This document shows, piece by piece, positions 1 through 11,990 of a stretch of DNA of 64,000 nucleotides (position 1 is its first letter; every line of letters begins with the position of its first letter). Source of the stretch: Lutjanus erythropterus (Eukaryota > Chordata > Actinopteri > Lutjaniformes > Lutjanidae); NCBI GenBank assembly GCA_020091685.1, contig CM034607.1, positions 18,839,221-18,903,220 on the forward strand, in the 5' to 3' direction. The notes below the pieces were generated by a model that did not search any database, was not told where the DNA came from, and was given only the letters and a program-made list of their open reading frames with translations. The translations under genes and the position numbers were made by a program.

Positions 1-338
1 TATATTTGTCACTATATTAATAACAGTTTGCTCTTGTCAAAACATTTTCTTCTGTATTATTTGTAGTAGACTGGACAAGGACAAGTAGGACTAAATATAG
101 AGTCTATTTAGCTCTTCTGCTTATGCTGATACTCGATCAGTGAAAGACCTTCCGTAAGCTATGGATTGTCACTGACGTGTTTACAGACGTCACTGGATGG
201 ATGTGTTTCCCTTTTTTCACTTGCAGTTTGGAGTTTTATGTCTTGCTTGTGGGCACATCAGTATAAAGACTGGAGGCTCTAGGGGTAAAAGCATTGCCTG
301 TATTTTTGAAAACTTTTTCAAGGATGGACCTAATTCTA
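1..338. other. gene-free left edge
   Basis: AT-rich sequence without a recognisable gene or repeat. The short open frames that overlap it on both strands run into the minisatellite to the right and look like chance frames. Confidence 0.6.
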
Positions 339-830
339 TTTTTCAAAATAAAAGCCCCAGAGAGGAACTGTATATTAACAGGGAACTCAGGATAAGGCTG
401 TGTTTCCAACAATAAAAGCCCCATACAGTAACTGTATCTTAACAGGAAACTATCAATGGACCCTTTTTTTTCCCCAACAAAAAAAGCCCCATAGAGTAAC
501 TGTATCTTAACAGGGAACTCAGGATGAGGTTGATTTTTCAAAATGAAAGCAACACAGAGTCATCATAGATTTACAAAAAATAAGAATGGAAGTAGATTTT
601 TCTAAATAAAACCCCCAGACAGTTACTGGGATATATATATTTTTTTAATAAAAGCTCCATAGTGTAACTGTATCTTACCAGTAAATTTGGGATGGACCTT
701 GATTTTTCAAAGTAAAAGCCAAAAGGGATCTCTATTTTTCAAAATAAAGAAAGCCATGTGGTAACTGCATCTTAATAGGCAGCTCAGGATGAGGCCTGTT
801 TTTCAGAATAAAAGCTGCTGCTATTCATAC
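339..830. repeat. minisatellite, about 63-bp unit, about 9 copies
   Basis: Units begin with a T-tract followed by CAAAATAAAAGCC-like sequence, near 339, 401, 465, 534, 597, 641, 703, 735 and 799. Full units are 62-69 bp; two (near 597 and 703) are shortened to about 44 and 32 bp. Each full unit also carries a GTAACTGTATCTTAACAG-like middle and a CTCAGGATGAGG-like end. The copies are diverged, so the array is old. Many units contain AATAAA by composition; that does not make them poly(A) sites. Confidence 0.85.
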
Positions 831-3663
831 TGAATTAGTAATGGTAATTCTAGCACTGGGCAGACTCAAAAATTCTTGAGGAATTATCTTATATATGTAT
901 GTCAATGGATTAAACTGTCTTAATGGCGACTGGCAGATGACTTGCTGGGGCAAAACTACTCTACCATCTTTAAACCTTTAAACATTTTCCACACACCACT
1001 ACCAATGAAACTGATGGATTTTGTTTTAAAAAAGGTGCAGGTGGTCTATTTCAGGTATCTGCTCCTCTATTTCCACGGCCTAACATTTACACTTCTAAAA
1101 ATACACATTTGCCTCAAATTGAAATTTAAAAAAAAAAGTCCAGAGCAGGTGTCTGCTCGATTTCCATGTTCACACACTGGGAGTTTAATACATCAAATCC
1201 TAAATCATTATCTATTCAAAGTGACTGTCAAGAAAATTGATGAATGAATTATCAGAAACTCGAAATGAAAACCTTAAAAGAAATGTTGTAAGCCACTGGA
1301 AAGTACAGGCACTGCAATCACTGGCTTCATTCTCCCAACTGTTCCTCATCCTGCTGTGAAAAAAACTTTGTATTTTTGAAAGTATTATACAACAAGCCTT
1401 CTGTGTTGTTATAAATGGAAACATCGAGGCTGGATGATTGTATTGGACCATCATTTACAGCTTAATTAAATGTCTTAATACTGATTCTACACTGCATATC
1501 CCAAAACATTTTAAAATCTGATCAGATTACCTTCATTTTTTTCTGGAGCTGTGAATCTTGTAAAATTTTCAGAACAACAACAAAGCTTTTTAAGCATTTA
1601 GGTTAAATATCTTTTGCAGGTGAGGTCTCTGCACACTTAGTGCATTACTTCACCTTGGATGAGTTCAGCAGTTACTTCACTCTGGCCTGTGTTGTCTCCT
1701 TAATAATGTAACACTATACTGTGCCCCTGACTCTGAAGGGAGACGCATGCATTTGATCTATAGCTGCTTGGAACATGTTCTTTCTACTCAAGGTTAGATT
1801 GTTTCATTACACCCCATCAATCATTCAGTGATGTAAACATCCCCTGAGCATAACGTTTTGCCAAATGCCCTTTACAGAGCGAGCTAGCGGAAGGAAGACA
1901 GGCAGGAGCAAAGAGAGAATAAATGTACGAGGAAGGGAGAAGACAGATGACAAGCAGCGAGAGAGACAGATGGAGTGAGGAAGAGAGAGACACTGAGTCA
2001 GAATGAAATATAATGACTGAGAAGTGTATGGAGATTTGCAGAGTATCCTGTTCTCCCAGCGAGGGAGACGTTGTTTGGGCTGGACAGGATACAGGGGGGC
2101 TCATCTGGACAGATTAATCCCAAATACAGTATACAATATCTCTCTTCCTGTGCTGTGCGGGACAGGGAGACCTTTCCTTCAGAGACGATCATCTCCACAA
2201 CTAGACCTTCACTATGAGTTAGTGTGTGAATAAATCATTGCTGAAAATTCAAACTATATCCAGCTTTTTACATTTATACATATGATACATTTTGGCCATC
2301 CTTTCTATCATTAATAACAACAGTGTGGTCACAATTTTTTTTTTTGCAAAGTTGGCTGAAACCTAAGTGACAAAGCAAGAAGAAACATGAGACGTCAGAC
2401 AATCAAACAGGAAAATTATTGCGCAAACTGTCTGTTGCAGATATCTATCACTGTTTACACAACTTGCTGTCCTAATGCACTACCTCAGTTTTTTCTCTAC
2501 AAAAACGGATTATTATGAACTGGCAGAGCTTTTACCAGAGGAAAATAATTGGACAGTCATCTTATTTTATCAAGCGAGCTCATTTTTTTATTTTTAAAAC
2601 ACTTAAAAGCAAACACACCACTTGTATGTGCGAATGCAGAACTGACAGAGAAATTAACCACTTTATCGTTTGTAGAGAAACAGCAAATTGCTCTCAACAA
2701 CATGAACTCACTGACTCACTTAACAGAGCAAGCTGAACTTTCTATTCAAAGTCACAACTGCACTGTGATGTGTCAAACTGAATTATGACAGCTGCCAACC
2801 ACTGAGAACCTTCATAAAGTTATACAGAATGTGATATTTATGGATCAGGATAGCTGAAAAACCTAAACTTTTCTAACTTCCTGAACTGTGACACTCGTGT
2901 TGTCCACTTTGCAATGAATTGTGATGCAGTGTTTCCTGAAGGCATCATTTTTGGTTAAAAATGAACTTGACTTCTCAGCTAGTTGAGGAAACTGGCCACA
3001 CAAACCGCATCACATCCTTAGAGCTGTCACATTCTAGACACTTCAGTTCCTGCTTCTTTTCACTCCACAAATTTCACTGCTGTTTCATTTTTTCATAGTC
3101 CACTTTTTGTTTCTGGTTCTTCTGTAATGATAATGTTAGTCAGTCTGAGAATTAATAAACCCAGACTTCAGTAGCACGACATATCTGTAGTTAGCCAGGG
3201 ACAAGTACTCTTTACTGTTTTGAATGTTTGGATACTGAACTAAAAGATGCAAAGAAATCTGCATATTTGTGCTGTACACAACTGTAACGTTGTGTTGGCG
3301 AAAAGCTCACTTTATGGTAATAAAATTTGGTCACAACATGGGACCACCTACATAGACTACTAGCCACAGAGTCATTTTTGGTGGCCACAGGCCATCAGGC
3401 CATGGTTAACATCTGTTGATACTGTTTTTGTGTGGGGAACAAAACACATGGCTCATTGGCTCTGCGGGAACCATTCCATTCATCCCTGGTCAACATCCCC
3501 ACAAGTCAAAGAGAAAAGCCAGGGAGACTCAGTTTGGCTGCCACAGCGGCAGCCAGCAAGAGAGTGCAAAGACAGTCCTTTATAAATGAATCAATATATG
3601 AGTCTGAGAAATCAGACTCACTTTGAGGTCCGTCTACTATCAGTAGAACTTCCTACTTGCACA
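831..3663. other. gene-free, no recognised element
   Basis: AT-rich sequence with scattered homopolymer tracts (for example T-runs near 2335). No frame longer than about 100 codons, and none reads like a known protein. I see no clear repeat boundary, exon or RNA gene. Confidence 0.5.
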
Positions 3664-4065
3664 ACGTAGTGTGATGTGTCTGTGTAATGAGCTGCACATC
3701 AGTTTACTTCCTGTCACCGCTATTGTATTGCATTATCTTCGCTTTGCTACAAACTTAGTTATTTTTCATCCTTAAGTTAGTTACACAGTTACACACAGCT
3801 TGGTAAATACTGTTAATAGTATATACCATTCATTTTGTATATAATGTTTGCTAGCTAACTAGTATCATCATCTTCATTCAAACATTCAAAATGCTCAAAA
3901 ATACTATATACAAAATGAATGGTAAACACTACTAATATACTATGAAAAATGTTTGTAGGCAAAGCTTACATCACTTTAGTGTTGACAGGAAGTAAACAGA
4001 GGCAGCAGGTAAATAAACCTTTGCAGTAAGCAGCTTGTTACAGCTCACTATTCACCACACTACAT
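3664..4065. mobile_element. foldback / MITE-like element with long imperfect inverted arms
   Basis: The left arm from CGTAGTGTGATG (3665-3676) pairs with the right arm ending CACCACACTACA (4053-4064). Further matching blocks are TTTACTTCCTGTCA on the left with TGACAGGAAGTAAA on the right, and CTACAAAC with GTTTGTAG. Near the centre, 3824-3843 and 3905-3924 are perfect 20-bp inverted repeats, leaving a loop of about 60 bp. There is no coding capacity, so this is a non-autonomous foldback-type DNA element. Superfamily and target duplication are not clear. Confidence 0.75.
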
Positions 4066-4722
4066 TATGTAAAGAATTAAGCAGTCAAGATAATCTGGCT
4101 AAAACATTAGTATGACCACCTCCTCTCAACAATTACCGTGCAATGTTATCATAACCATAAATGACATGAAAATAAGACACGTGTTGTAATAATCTGGAAT
4201 AATCCTTTAAAACCTCCCATACAGCACTGTAGTCCTTTGTGTGAATGTAAAACTAATTTACTGCGTGTATCAAAAGCCTCCCAAGCCATAATGTTGTTGG
4301 AAGGGTCTATGTCATAAATTAAGGCTGAGTTCACTCACACAGGACTGGACATGTCAAAATGCTTCTGAAACTTAAAAAAAAAATAATAATAAGGGGAATG
4401 TTAGATGAGCAAAGCCTGTGGAGGTAAGTTGAGCGATCACGGTGGTCTCGTTTTACTACCAGGTTCATTCTTTTATCATGAGTATTGAGCAGGTGAGAAA
4501 GTGTTGTATATCTTTTCTTGTGTTCTTATAAAGTCAGCGCTTGAAAATCACAGGGGGAACGTTGTTTCTACATCGGTGTTTCTCTCCGTCTCCTCGATCC
4601 GGCTGTTTCCAGTTACCTTTCAACCGGTGCAAAATATTTACTCCTGAAAATGAAGAGGATAACTTTCCATCTCCGACACTGTTCCAGGAGACATCTGGCT
4701 TGTGTTAAAGGAGCTTTGGTGT

Positions 4723-4725
<3 letters not shown>
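4066..4725. other. gene-free, no recognised element
   Basis: No gene, RNA gene or repeat structure that I can support. The open frames entering from the right are produced by the adjacent (TG)n tract. Confidence 0.5.

Positions 4726-4799
<74 letters not shown>
4726..4799. repeat. (TG)37 microsatellite
   Basis: 74 bp of uninterrupted TG dinucleotide. Alternating purine-pyrimidine DNA of this length can adopt the Z form. A complementary CA-rich run lies near 4925-4955, so hairpin pairing across about 150 bp is possible. Confidence 0.95.
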
Positions 4800-4800
<1 letters not shown>

Positions 4801-5717
4801 TGGAGGATGATAATCATAAGAGAAGTGTATTGTTTCACTGTCTGTGCTCTCCCACAGGGAAAGTCAGCTGCAGTGAATTCCACACGCACACAAGCCACAA
4901 AGTATCCCAACAAACAGCAGAGAAACACACACGCGCTCACACACACACACACACAATGGACCTCCCCATTGTGTGTGTACTGTACTGTATGTGTAGGAGG
5001 TTCTTGTTATACTTCCTCCTCTCTTATGAATGTGCTGCACACACACTCACATGCAGGGAGGAAACTTCCCATTCATACGTACACCGCTAACCTCTGAGGT
5101 TAAACATGATGTGTACACAGTCTTCCTCTTACTCGCACTGGGGATTTGGCTCTGATCCTTCCCTTGTCTCCTCAGTCAGCCTCGTGCATACTGAACCCAA
5201 CCTTCGGACCATGAACCAGCTCGCAGTATAAACCACGTCGTTGAGTAAGTCATAGTGTTGGCGGCTTTCAAATAAACAGAGAGTCCAGTACTGTTAATGG
5301 TCTGATCGTCCTCTCGAAAGATTCACATCGTGAGTTTATGATTGTCTCTTGTGACACAGATGTGATCTGTTCATAGCCATCTGATTATAAAAAAATAATA
5401 AACTGTCAAGATTTTTATAGCCGTGTCAGTCAAAAGTCTGAAAAATTTAATTTAAATATGGTGTTGCTCCATCAAGACTGGGTTGAAAAAGATGATAAAT
5501 ATCAAGAGTGCGCCGGGGTTTCATAAGGCTATTTTAGGGTTTAACATAGACCATCTTTCCTCGCAGCTACCTGCCAGCAGTAGCGTACTGAACAGGTTGC
5601 AGGGTTTCCAGTTTGGCACAAAATGCACATATATCAATGTCCATAAAATATTTTGTTTCTGAGAAGTGATGGAATGAATTCATTGGCACCTACAGCCCCA
5701 CAAATCCTTGTAATTAC
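4800..5717. other. gene-free, CA-rich then ordinary
   Basis: 4880-5060 is rich in CA/CACACA runs; the rest is unremarkable. The open frames on both strands here are repeats of His-Thr or Cys-Val that come from the dinucleotide tracts and are not coding. Confidence 0.5.
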
Positions 5718-6776
5718 TTAAAGGAATAGAGCAACATTTTGGGGAAACACACTTATTCACTTTTTTTGCTGAGAGTTAGATGAGAAGTTTGAAACCACTG
5801 TGTTAAATATGAAGCTGGAGCCAGGAGACAGTTAGCTTAGCACAAAGACTGGAAACAAAAACAAAAAAAAGAAAAAAACACCTACCAGCTAGGGTTGGGC
5901 GATATGCTAAAATTTTCCAACCAGCCACCGATGGCCCAGCAACTGGTGATTGCACATACATTTATCAGACTTTGCTATGTTAGGTTGCTACATCCCATAA
6001 ATATACAAAATAAATTCACAAAATGTCAAGAAAGGACATATTCTTACAATTATCTTCTTGACTAAACAGAAAAATACAGCTGAGCGCCTTCTGAATTCAA
6101 GTTTCTCCCTTTTACTGAACTAAGACGAGCTTTAATTTCCTTGTTAACTCATTGTAAAACATGCTTTATTCAAACTCAACAGACAGAAACAAAATAGAAA
6201 TCACCATAACCATCATGCTTTCTCATTCTCCTATTCCAACAGTCAGCAACTCTGGTTTGGTCAAAATAAATCCTCACTTCACTGAGTTAGATATAAAAAA
6301 TATTCTGGCTGCACAGGCTGTTTTCCTCTCACCTGTCATCCGGCTCTACTGTGGCGTTGAATGAGAGTGTGTTGCTGAACAATGACTATCACTCATTTAG
6401 ACCATAAAACTAACAAAGTAAAATGACAAAATCTGCCCAAAAAAACAAGCAACCAGCGATGGCTAATAGCTGATAAATTCATCATACCACCCATCCCTAC
6501 CATCAGCAGATTCCACAATTTCTAAAGCTCACCAATTAACAAAATATAAGGCAACCAATTGAAAATTACTAGTTCCAGTAATGTGTTGGACTAATAAGCT
6601 TTACAGTTTTCTTTTAGCATTTTTTCCACCTGTTTCAGTCTTTATGTTAAGCTAAGCTAACTGGCTGCTTATAGTAGCTTCATCTTTATCATACAGACAT
6701 GAAGGCAGTGTCAATCTTCCCATCTAACTCTCAGAAAGAAAGTGAAAAAATGATTTCCACAAAGTGTAGAATTATT
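5718..6776. mobile_element. TTAA-flanked non-autonomous DNA element (outer), interrupted
   Basis: Starts at TTAA (5718-5721) followed by AGGAATAGAGCAACATTTT and, further in, CTGAGAGTTAGATGAGAAG (about 5769-5787). The right end carries the inverted counterpart CTTCCCATCTAACTCTCAG (about 6716-6734) and decays near 6776. Middle blocks (AGTTAGCTTAGC; AAGCTAACTGGCTGC) are those of a repeat common in percomorph genomes. It has no coding capacity. It is split by the hAT-like insertion at 5890-6499: the outer sequence reads through when that insertion and one duplicated 8-mer are left out. Confidence 0.75.
5890..6499. mobile_element. hAT-like non-autonomous element nested in the outer element
   Basis: The left terminus TAGGGTTGGGCGATATG (from 5890) pairs with the right terminus, which reads TAGGGATGGGTGGTATG on the minus strand (ending 6499). 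It is flanked by 8-bp near-identical sites, CTACCAGC (5882-5889) and CCATCAGC (6500-6507), 6 of 8 matching. TAG-type termini plus an 8-bp duplication are hAT features. The 610-bp interior encodes no transposase. A diverged second copy lies at 20053-20582. Confidence 0.8.
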
Positions 6777-8195
6777 GGTGGTTGCATGGCAACCTCACAA
6801 TAACAGACGATATGAAGTCACTGTGCCCAGCTAAGAAACAGGGTCGTGTCTAGATGCAAACCACAGAGCTTGTGAGCAAAGATCCTGTGAGACAGATCAT
6901 TTTGACCCAAAGCATTTTTTTTCTCTAACCCATACTAAGTGTTTTCTATCCCTAAACTTACCCAGTGCTTAACTACAGCAGTGTCACATTATAAATCTTA
7001 ATTGCTTTGCACAAAATGCTGAATAAAGAAACAATGCATACAAATCTCGTGAGAGTTTTGGAAATCAAGCGTTCCCTTCTAAGACAACACTGTGGACACA
7101 GGTCTGGCTACATACATTATCATTCTGTTATAGGGGAAACAAAATAGTGTCGGGGGGAATTTGTTTTGGTGAAACATTTGCACGTGATCAGGCAAGCTCT
7201 GGCATTAAAATGGCTAAATCACTGCAAAATATAAAACAAGTAGGTTGCAAACTCAAAAGCTGTTGTTGTTTCCCGTTGTGACAGGGCTTTTTGAAGATGC
7301 CGATAGAGTATATGGCAAAAAGCTGCCTGAGACAGGCATCCAATAACAGGCTCATACCCAGTCTACATCCGATGAGTCAGACTACTCCTTGCGAAACCAC
7401 AACTTCTCTTTAAACACATCAGGTTTTGTACCACTGTGAACTGTTCCCTCCTCCTCTCCACAACGTTAAGACTTCACCGATCTTTAACTGCAAGACTCCA
7501 GGTTTTTTTTTATAGCTGCTGGTATGTGGATTTTCAACACGTTCTCATCCTAGCTTGTCGACTACTCCTGCTACTTCAGAATATTATATTCCACTTCTGC
7601 CATGTTCTGCCAATAAATCCCCATAAATCTTACACGCTGGTCCTTTGAGAGAAACAAATATTTCTCAGCATACACAAGTAAATGTTCACAAGCAACTAAA
7701 GAACAAGATGAACATGTAGTAAGTTGATTTCCTTTGTAGATTGTCAGTAATTTTTTATATAACAATCTCACCTTCTTCCTTTGTTTTTTTTGTGGTAGCA
7801 CCAGCCTGGAACGTGCAACAGTCACTGCTGCTGGCAAGTGATCAGCAGGCATCGTGAAATGGACTGAAAGCACCACATTTTTGAAACCAGCACAATTATG
7901 CTAATTTATTGAAAACTCTGGTTTTCAAAACTCAGGTTTGCTACAGTCACCACCTACACTCTGGTCTTTGCAGACTGTAGCTCATAGTTTCCTCTTTCAC
8001 ATGCTGAAAGCATCACAGCTGGAAATCAATATATTTGGTGTCTGGTTTGGAGATCAACCTGTTTGTGTTTCTCTACATGTTTCTCAGATATTGACTGGAC
8101 TCTTCCTGACATATAGAAATAGTTACATTGACTGGCAGTCGTCAGAACCTCAGCAGCTACTGGTGAAATGCAGAAATCCTGAAAAAGAGCTGTTC
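6777..8195. other. gene-free mosaic of decayed repeats
   Basis: 6820-7300 and 7500-7650 read like old copies of dispersed fish repeats, from memory of their wording (for example around GGACACAGGTCTGGCTACAT at 7091 and TCTTACACGCTGGTCC at 7628). No boundaries can be fixed by eye. No gene is supported; frames of 70-136 codons show no domain. Confidence 0.4.
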
Positions 8196-8231
8196 CCTCC
8201 TCCTCCTCCTCCTCCTCCTCCTCCTCCTCCT
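8196..8231. repeat. (CCT)12 trinucleotide repeat
   Basis: About 36 bp of CCT/TCC repeat. It creates poly-Pro, poly-Gly and poly-Glu stretches in the overlapping frames, which are artefacts of the repeat. Confidence 0.95.
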
Positions 8232-8917
8232 GCTCTCCACACCATGAATACTTCAACCATGTTTTCCAGGCAAACCTCCACACAGGTTTTAGCTGTTCTC
8301 TCAGATGCACAGCCAGGCACAGTAAAGAATAATAACATGTCAAAGTAGCTCACAACAGCACAAACCACAGAAAATGGAACACGCCCGAGGGTGGAAGAAC
8401 ACTTCAAGATTTCTCACAGTGATCTTGAATTTATTAAGTGCCAAGACCCCTGCCTACTGTCCAGGATCAAGGGACAACAAGTGAAGAAAAAACACACAGC
8501 GGCACGACTCTAACCTTGTTATGCTCGCTAGTTAGCTGCACCGGAAGGAGTTTTATTATCTCAGCATTATTACATTGTTAATTGAACAGTCTTCGAATAT
8601 CTTTCACTGCTGTCTCAGACCATAAAGTCAGATCTGGATTGCATCTATAGTTTTTTTTCCCCAAGGAATCTGTTTTTCTTCTCACAGATCACCTGTAGAA
8701 AGACAGGTCTGGTAAGTGGTTGTGACAAGGAAAATTATAGATGATTTATTTGCTGCAGGTAATGGCTACCTTGCTGATATTCATTGTCAAATTTGACAGT
8801 AATGGCACAGCAAAACTAGTAACAACTTAACAATTATTAATTTGTATGATTGACAATTTAAGTGTGTCATCAACATTGAGAGTTTAATCTTGCAGTAATG
8901 GGCATGTCTGATTGTAC
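8232..8917. other. gene-free, no recognised element
   Basis: Ordinary AT-rich sequence. I see no exon, RNA gene or clear repeat. Confidence 0.5.
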
Positions 8918-9230
8918 TAGGGTTGGGTACCGAATTCAGTAGCTTTAAGAGTACCAAATGAATTATATCAACACTACTAAGTTCCAATTAACATGAAATC
9001 AGAAATCAGAAGCTCATCTGGGTGCAAGATTAATAGCAAGCATGGAGAAAAAAAGAAAGCAACGTTCTGCAGCTTGTTCAAGTCAGGGCAATAGCAAGCT
9101 GGAAGTGGTCATAAATGTGGCTAAACTTTACCACAAAACTTCAAAACTTGACACAAACAATATTCACTGCAGTATTTATAATGTGAAATGCAAAGCTGGC
9201 GTAGGTAACACCTCTAACCAACCACAACAT
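8918..9230 (+). mobile_element. decayed hAT-like fragment, possible BED-finger remnant
   Basis: Begins with TAGGGTTGGGTACCGAAT (8918), a terminus of the hAT-like type. Downstream, a 65-codon frame (in-frame Met at 9042) has a Lys/Arg-rich start, then Cys-Ser-Ile-Tyr-Asn-Val-Lys-Cys and Gly-Asn-Thr-Ser-Asn followed by Gln-Pro-Gln-His. The order Cys, Cys, Gly-x-Thr-Ser-Asn, His recalls a BED zinc finger at the N-terminus of hAT transposases, but the usual Cys-x-x-Cys spacing is not intact. No right terminus was found. A degraded fragment is my best reading, at low confidence. Confidence 0.35.
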
Positions 9231-11189
9231 AAAGTATAACTAAAAGCTAAAGAGTTTCTATGGCCTGAAAGCCAAGTCGCCCCAAGGCAGACACTTTGGT
9301 CTGGTATTACTGTCAATCGGCAAATAGGTTCATAATGTTTGAAAATGATCGTGTTAATTGACACAGGCTAACGTTAAACATTAATTTGGTTTTTATTACC
9401 CGTTAACTAAAAAATAAATGTGCCTGTTATGAGCTGTTTCATTTATTTGACATTAGCAGGCATGGTGTTCCTGAAAGAGCACTTTTGCTTTTATTTGAAG
9501 CCAATTTGAAAACTGACAATTTACTTTATTCCTGTAACTCTGGTTTGGTCGATGATACATGAAAACAACTTTCTCTAAGCCCTCACAAGTCTCTTCTTCC
9601 ATTTATTAAACCATCCCTCAACCTGGATTCAAAAAGACCGGATCAACCTAACCCCTTCAGAATTTACCCTGAGGGAAAATGACATAACACTAAATGCTGA
9701 GGGAAAATCAAAACTAAACACTGAGTCACAGCCTGGTAACTTGCCTAACACCTGAGCCCTGTCTCAACACTGAACTGTAGCGCAAACAAGCATGGCTCCT
9801 CTTCAGCCCACTGAGCCACGAATAGAAAATTTATGTCCTCGTTTGGGTGATGGCTCTCTGTCACGACTACACTTAGTGAAGTCCCTTACAGCGTGCTTTT
9901 GTTACAGTCTGAATGGCAGAAATGACCTCTTGAAACAAAAGTGAGATGGTATCAGAAATGGGGCACATTCTATTTAAAGCCCTCAAGCTGAAACAGGTCA
10001 TATGTGCATGTGTTTTTCATTCTTACTTCTTTTTCATTCTCTATGACACACAAGCAGTCCCTGACACATGCACAAAAATAAAACCACAGCACATACTCTG
10101 CTGTATTTCTGTGGTGTGATTTTTTTTTTATGCCAGAGGAACAAACTTCGACAAAAACATGAGAAACACACACAGGCGCACACAAACCCTGGGACTGTTA
10201 AAGCAGCCGGGCATGACAGATCACGCTGCCTCTCCATTATTACGTCGTGTTACGATTAATAATGCATGTTTCCTGACACCTTAATTACCTCCGCCCACAC
10301 CCTATACACACACACAAACACACACATACAAACCCTCAGTCAGCACCGGCTCTTCACATCAACACACACACACTCTCTCCCTGTGGAGGGAACACATCAA
10401 CAGCACCCATAACGCTGGATGAGGTACATGAAGTAACCGCAGCTGTCTGTCCCTGAACACACACGCTGCAGGACGTGCTGTTCACTCGGCTGTCACGCAT
10501 CCATAGTGAGCCCATCACACTGACTCAGTGCTGAAATGTGCGGCATTGAAGACAAAACCTGTTTCCTGCAGGTCTGACTGACTGGGTTAAATTTGGTGCA
10601 ATGAATCACCATTCAACAAAATTGTGCATGACTGTAATCTCTGTGGGGACTTCTGACCTGCTGGAGGCTGAGATACAGTAGAAGTCTGCATACTGATGAG
10701 GAGCATAATGTTGAAAGCTTCCCAGTTTGACACCCTTCAGTCGATGTTTGTCAACATTTTCCTTCTGCAGGTCCAGGAACCACCAGGGAGCTGAGACTGA
10801 CTAACATTATTCCTATGTAAGCTACAGTCCTCATGCACCTTGTCCACCTTATCTTGTGTTTAACTGATAGTGTTGCCAGGCACAAACAGGAAGCGGCAGG
10901 AACTGTTGCCACTTTTCCCACTTGGCCCTATAAGTATCAATCCATGCAGGTATCTGTCACAGAGACCTGGGAATTCTCACCTCTTAAGATCTGGTTATGT
11001 TTAAAACAAGTTTGTACGGTGTTCGTGAAGGCCAGAGTGTTTGTAGCTGTTCTGAATGACCACAGTCAGAGGTGTGGTCAAACGAGAGGGGGCGAGATGT
11101 GGTAATTGTTTAAATATGAGGATAACAATGGACACTTCAGGACAATCTCTCCTCAGAGGCATTAATAGCATTGTAACTGTTTATAAAAA
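9231..11189. other. gene-free, CA-rich patch
   Basis: CA-rich, irregular microsatellite sequence at about 10290-10375; otherwise unremarkable. The short frames contain no recognisable domain. Confidence 0.5.
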
Positions 11190-11990
11190 CAATGTATAAT
11201 TCATGGACAAGCTCTCAAGACGTAGCTGGGGAGGGAAGGGTGTCCGGTCTGGAAACCTCAGAATTACATCTTTGCTTTTTGCAGATGATGTGATTCTGTT
11301 GGCTTCATCAGACTGTGGCCCTCAGTTTGCATCTGAGTGTGAAGTGGCCGGGATGAAAGTCAGCACCTCCAACTTTGAGGCCGTGGTTATCTGCTGGAAA
11401 ACGCTGGATTTCTCCCTAAAGGTGGGAAATGAGTTGCTGCCCCAAGCAGGCAGGGATTTAAGTACCTCAGGAGTTCAGAAGAGATGATAAAATCAAACAT
11501 GACAGAGATGAACAGGTGGATCGGTGTGGCATCGGCAGTGATGCAGGCATTGTACTGGACTGTTGTGGTGAAAAGGAACATGGAAGGCAAAGCTTCCAGT
11601 CTTTTGGTAGTGACCGAAAGAACGAGATCATGGATACAAGCAGTACATATTAGTTTCCTCTGCTGGGTGGCTGGGTTTAGCATTCAAGATGGAGTGAAGA
11701 TCAGGCATCTGATTACCAAGGATGCATGCTGGGTGCCTTCCTTTGCAGGTTTATGGGGCACTGCCATCTACATGAAAGACCCAGAACTGGCTGTCAGGAT
11801 TCTATATCTCATCTGGCCTGAGAACACAGGGAGATCAATCATGAGGATCTGGAAAACGTTGCTGGAGAGAGGGACGTCTGGAATACTCTGCTTATCCTGC
11901 TGCCACTGTGACCTGACCCCAGATAAACAGGAAAAAAATAGATGAGTGGGTGGAGGGATGGATGAATGGACTGAAAGACTTGTTTGTACA
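11190..11990 (+). pseudogene. decayed non-LTR retrotransposon (LINE), reverse transcriptase 3' part
   Basis: Two consecutive plus-strand frames (11203-11487, 11484-11945) read as the C-terminal half of a LINE ORF2. The catalytic core Phe-Ala-Asp-Asp-Val-Ile-Leu-Leu-Ala-Ser is near residue 27 of the first. The second has an Ala-Ser-Ala-Val-Met-Gln-Ala-Leu-Tyr block, then Val-Val-Val-Lys-Arg and Thr-Glu-Arg-Thr-Arg-Ser. The frames overlap by 4 bp and differ by a frameshift, and internal pieces are missing compared with the intact fish elements I know. The 3' end (about 11890-11970) runs into GATG/GGATGGATGAATGG tail repeats, as expected for the 3' terminus of these elements. The clade is not assigned. 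The 5' half is absent, so this is a 5'-truncated dead copy. Confidence 0.85.

Noticed and set aside
4650-5090. 146-codon plus-strand frame across the (TG)n tract
   Set aside because: Cys-Val and His-Thr repeats translated from a microsatellite; not a protein.
7938-8348. 136-codon frame with a poly-proline run
   Set aside because: The poly-Pro run is the (CCT)n repeat; the rest shows no family resemblance.
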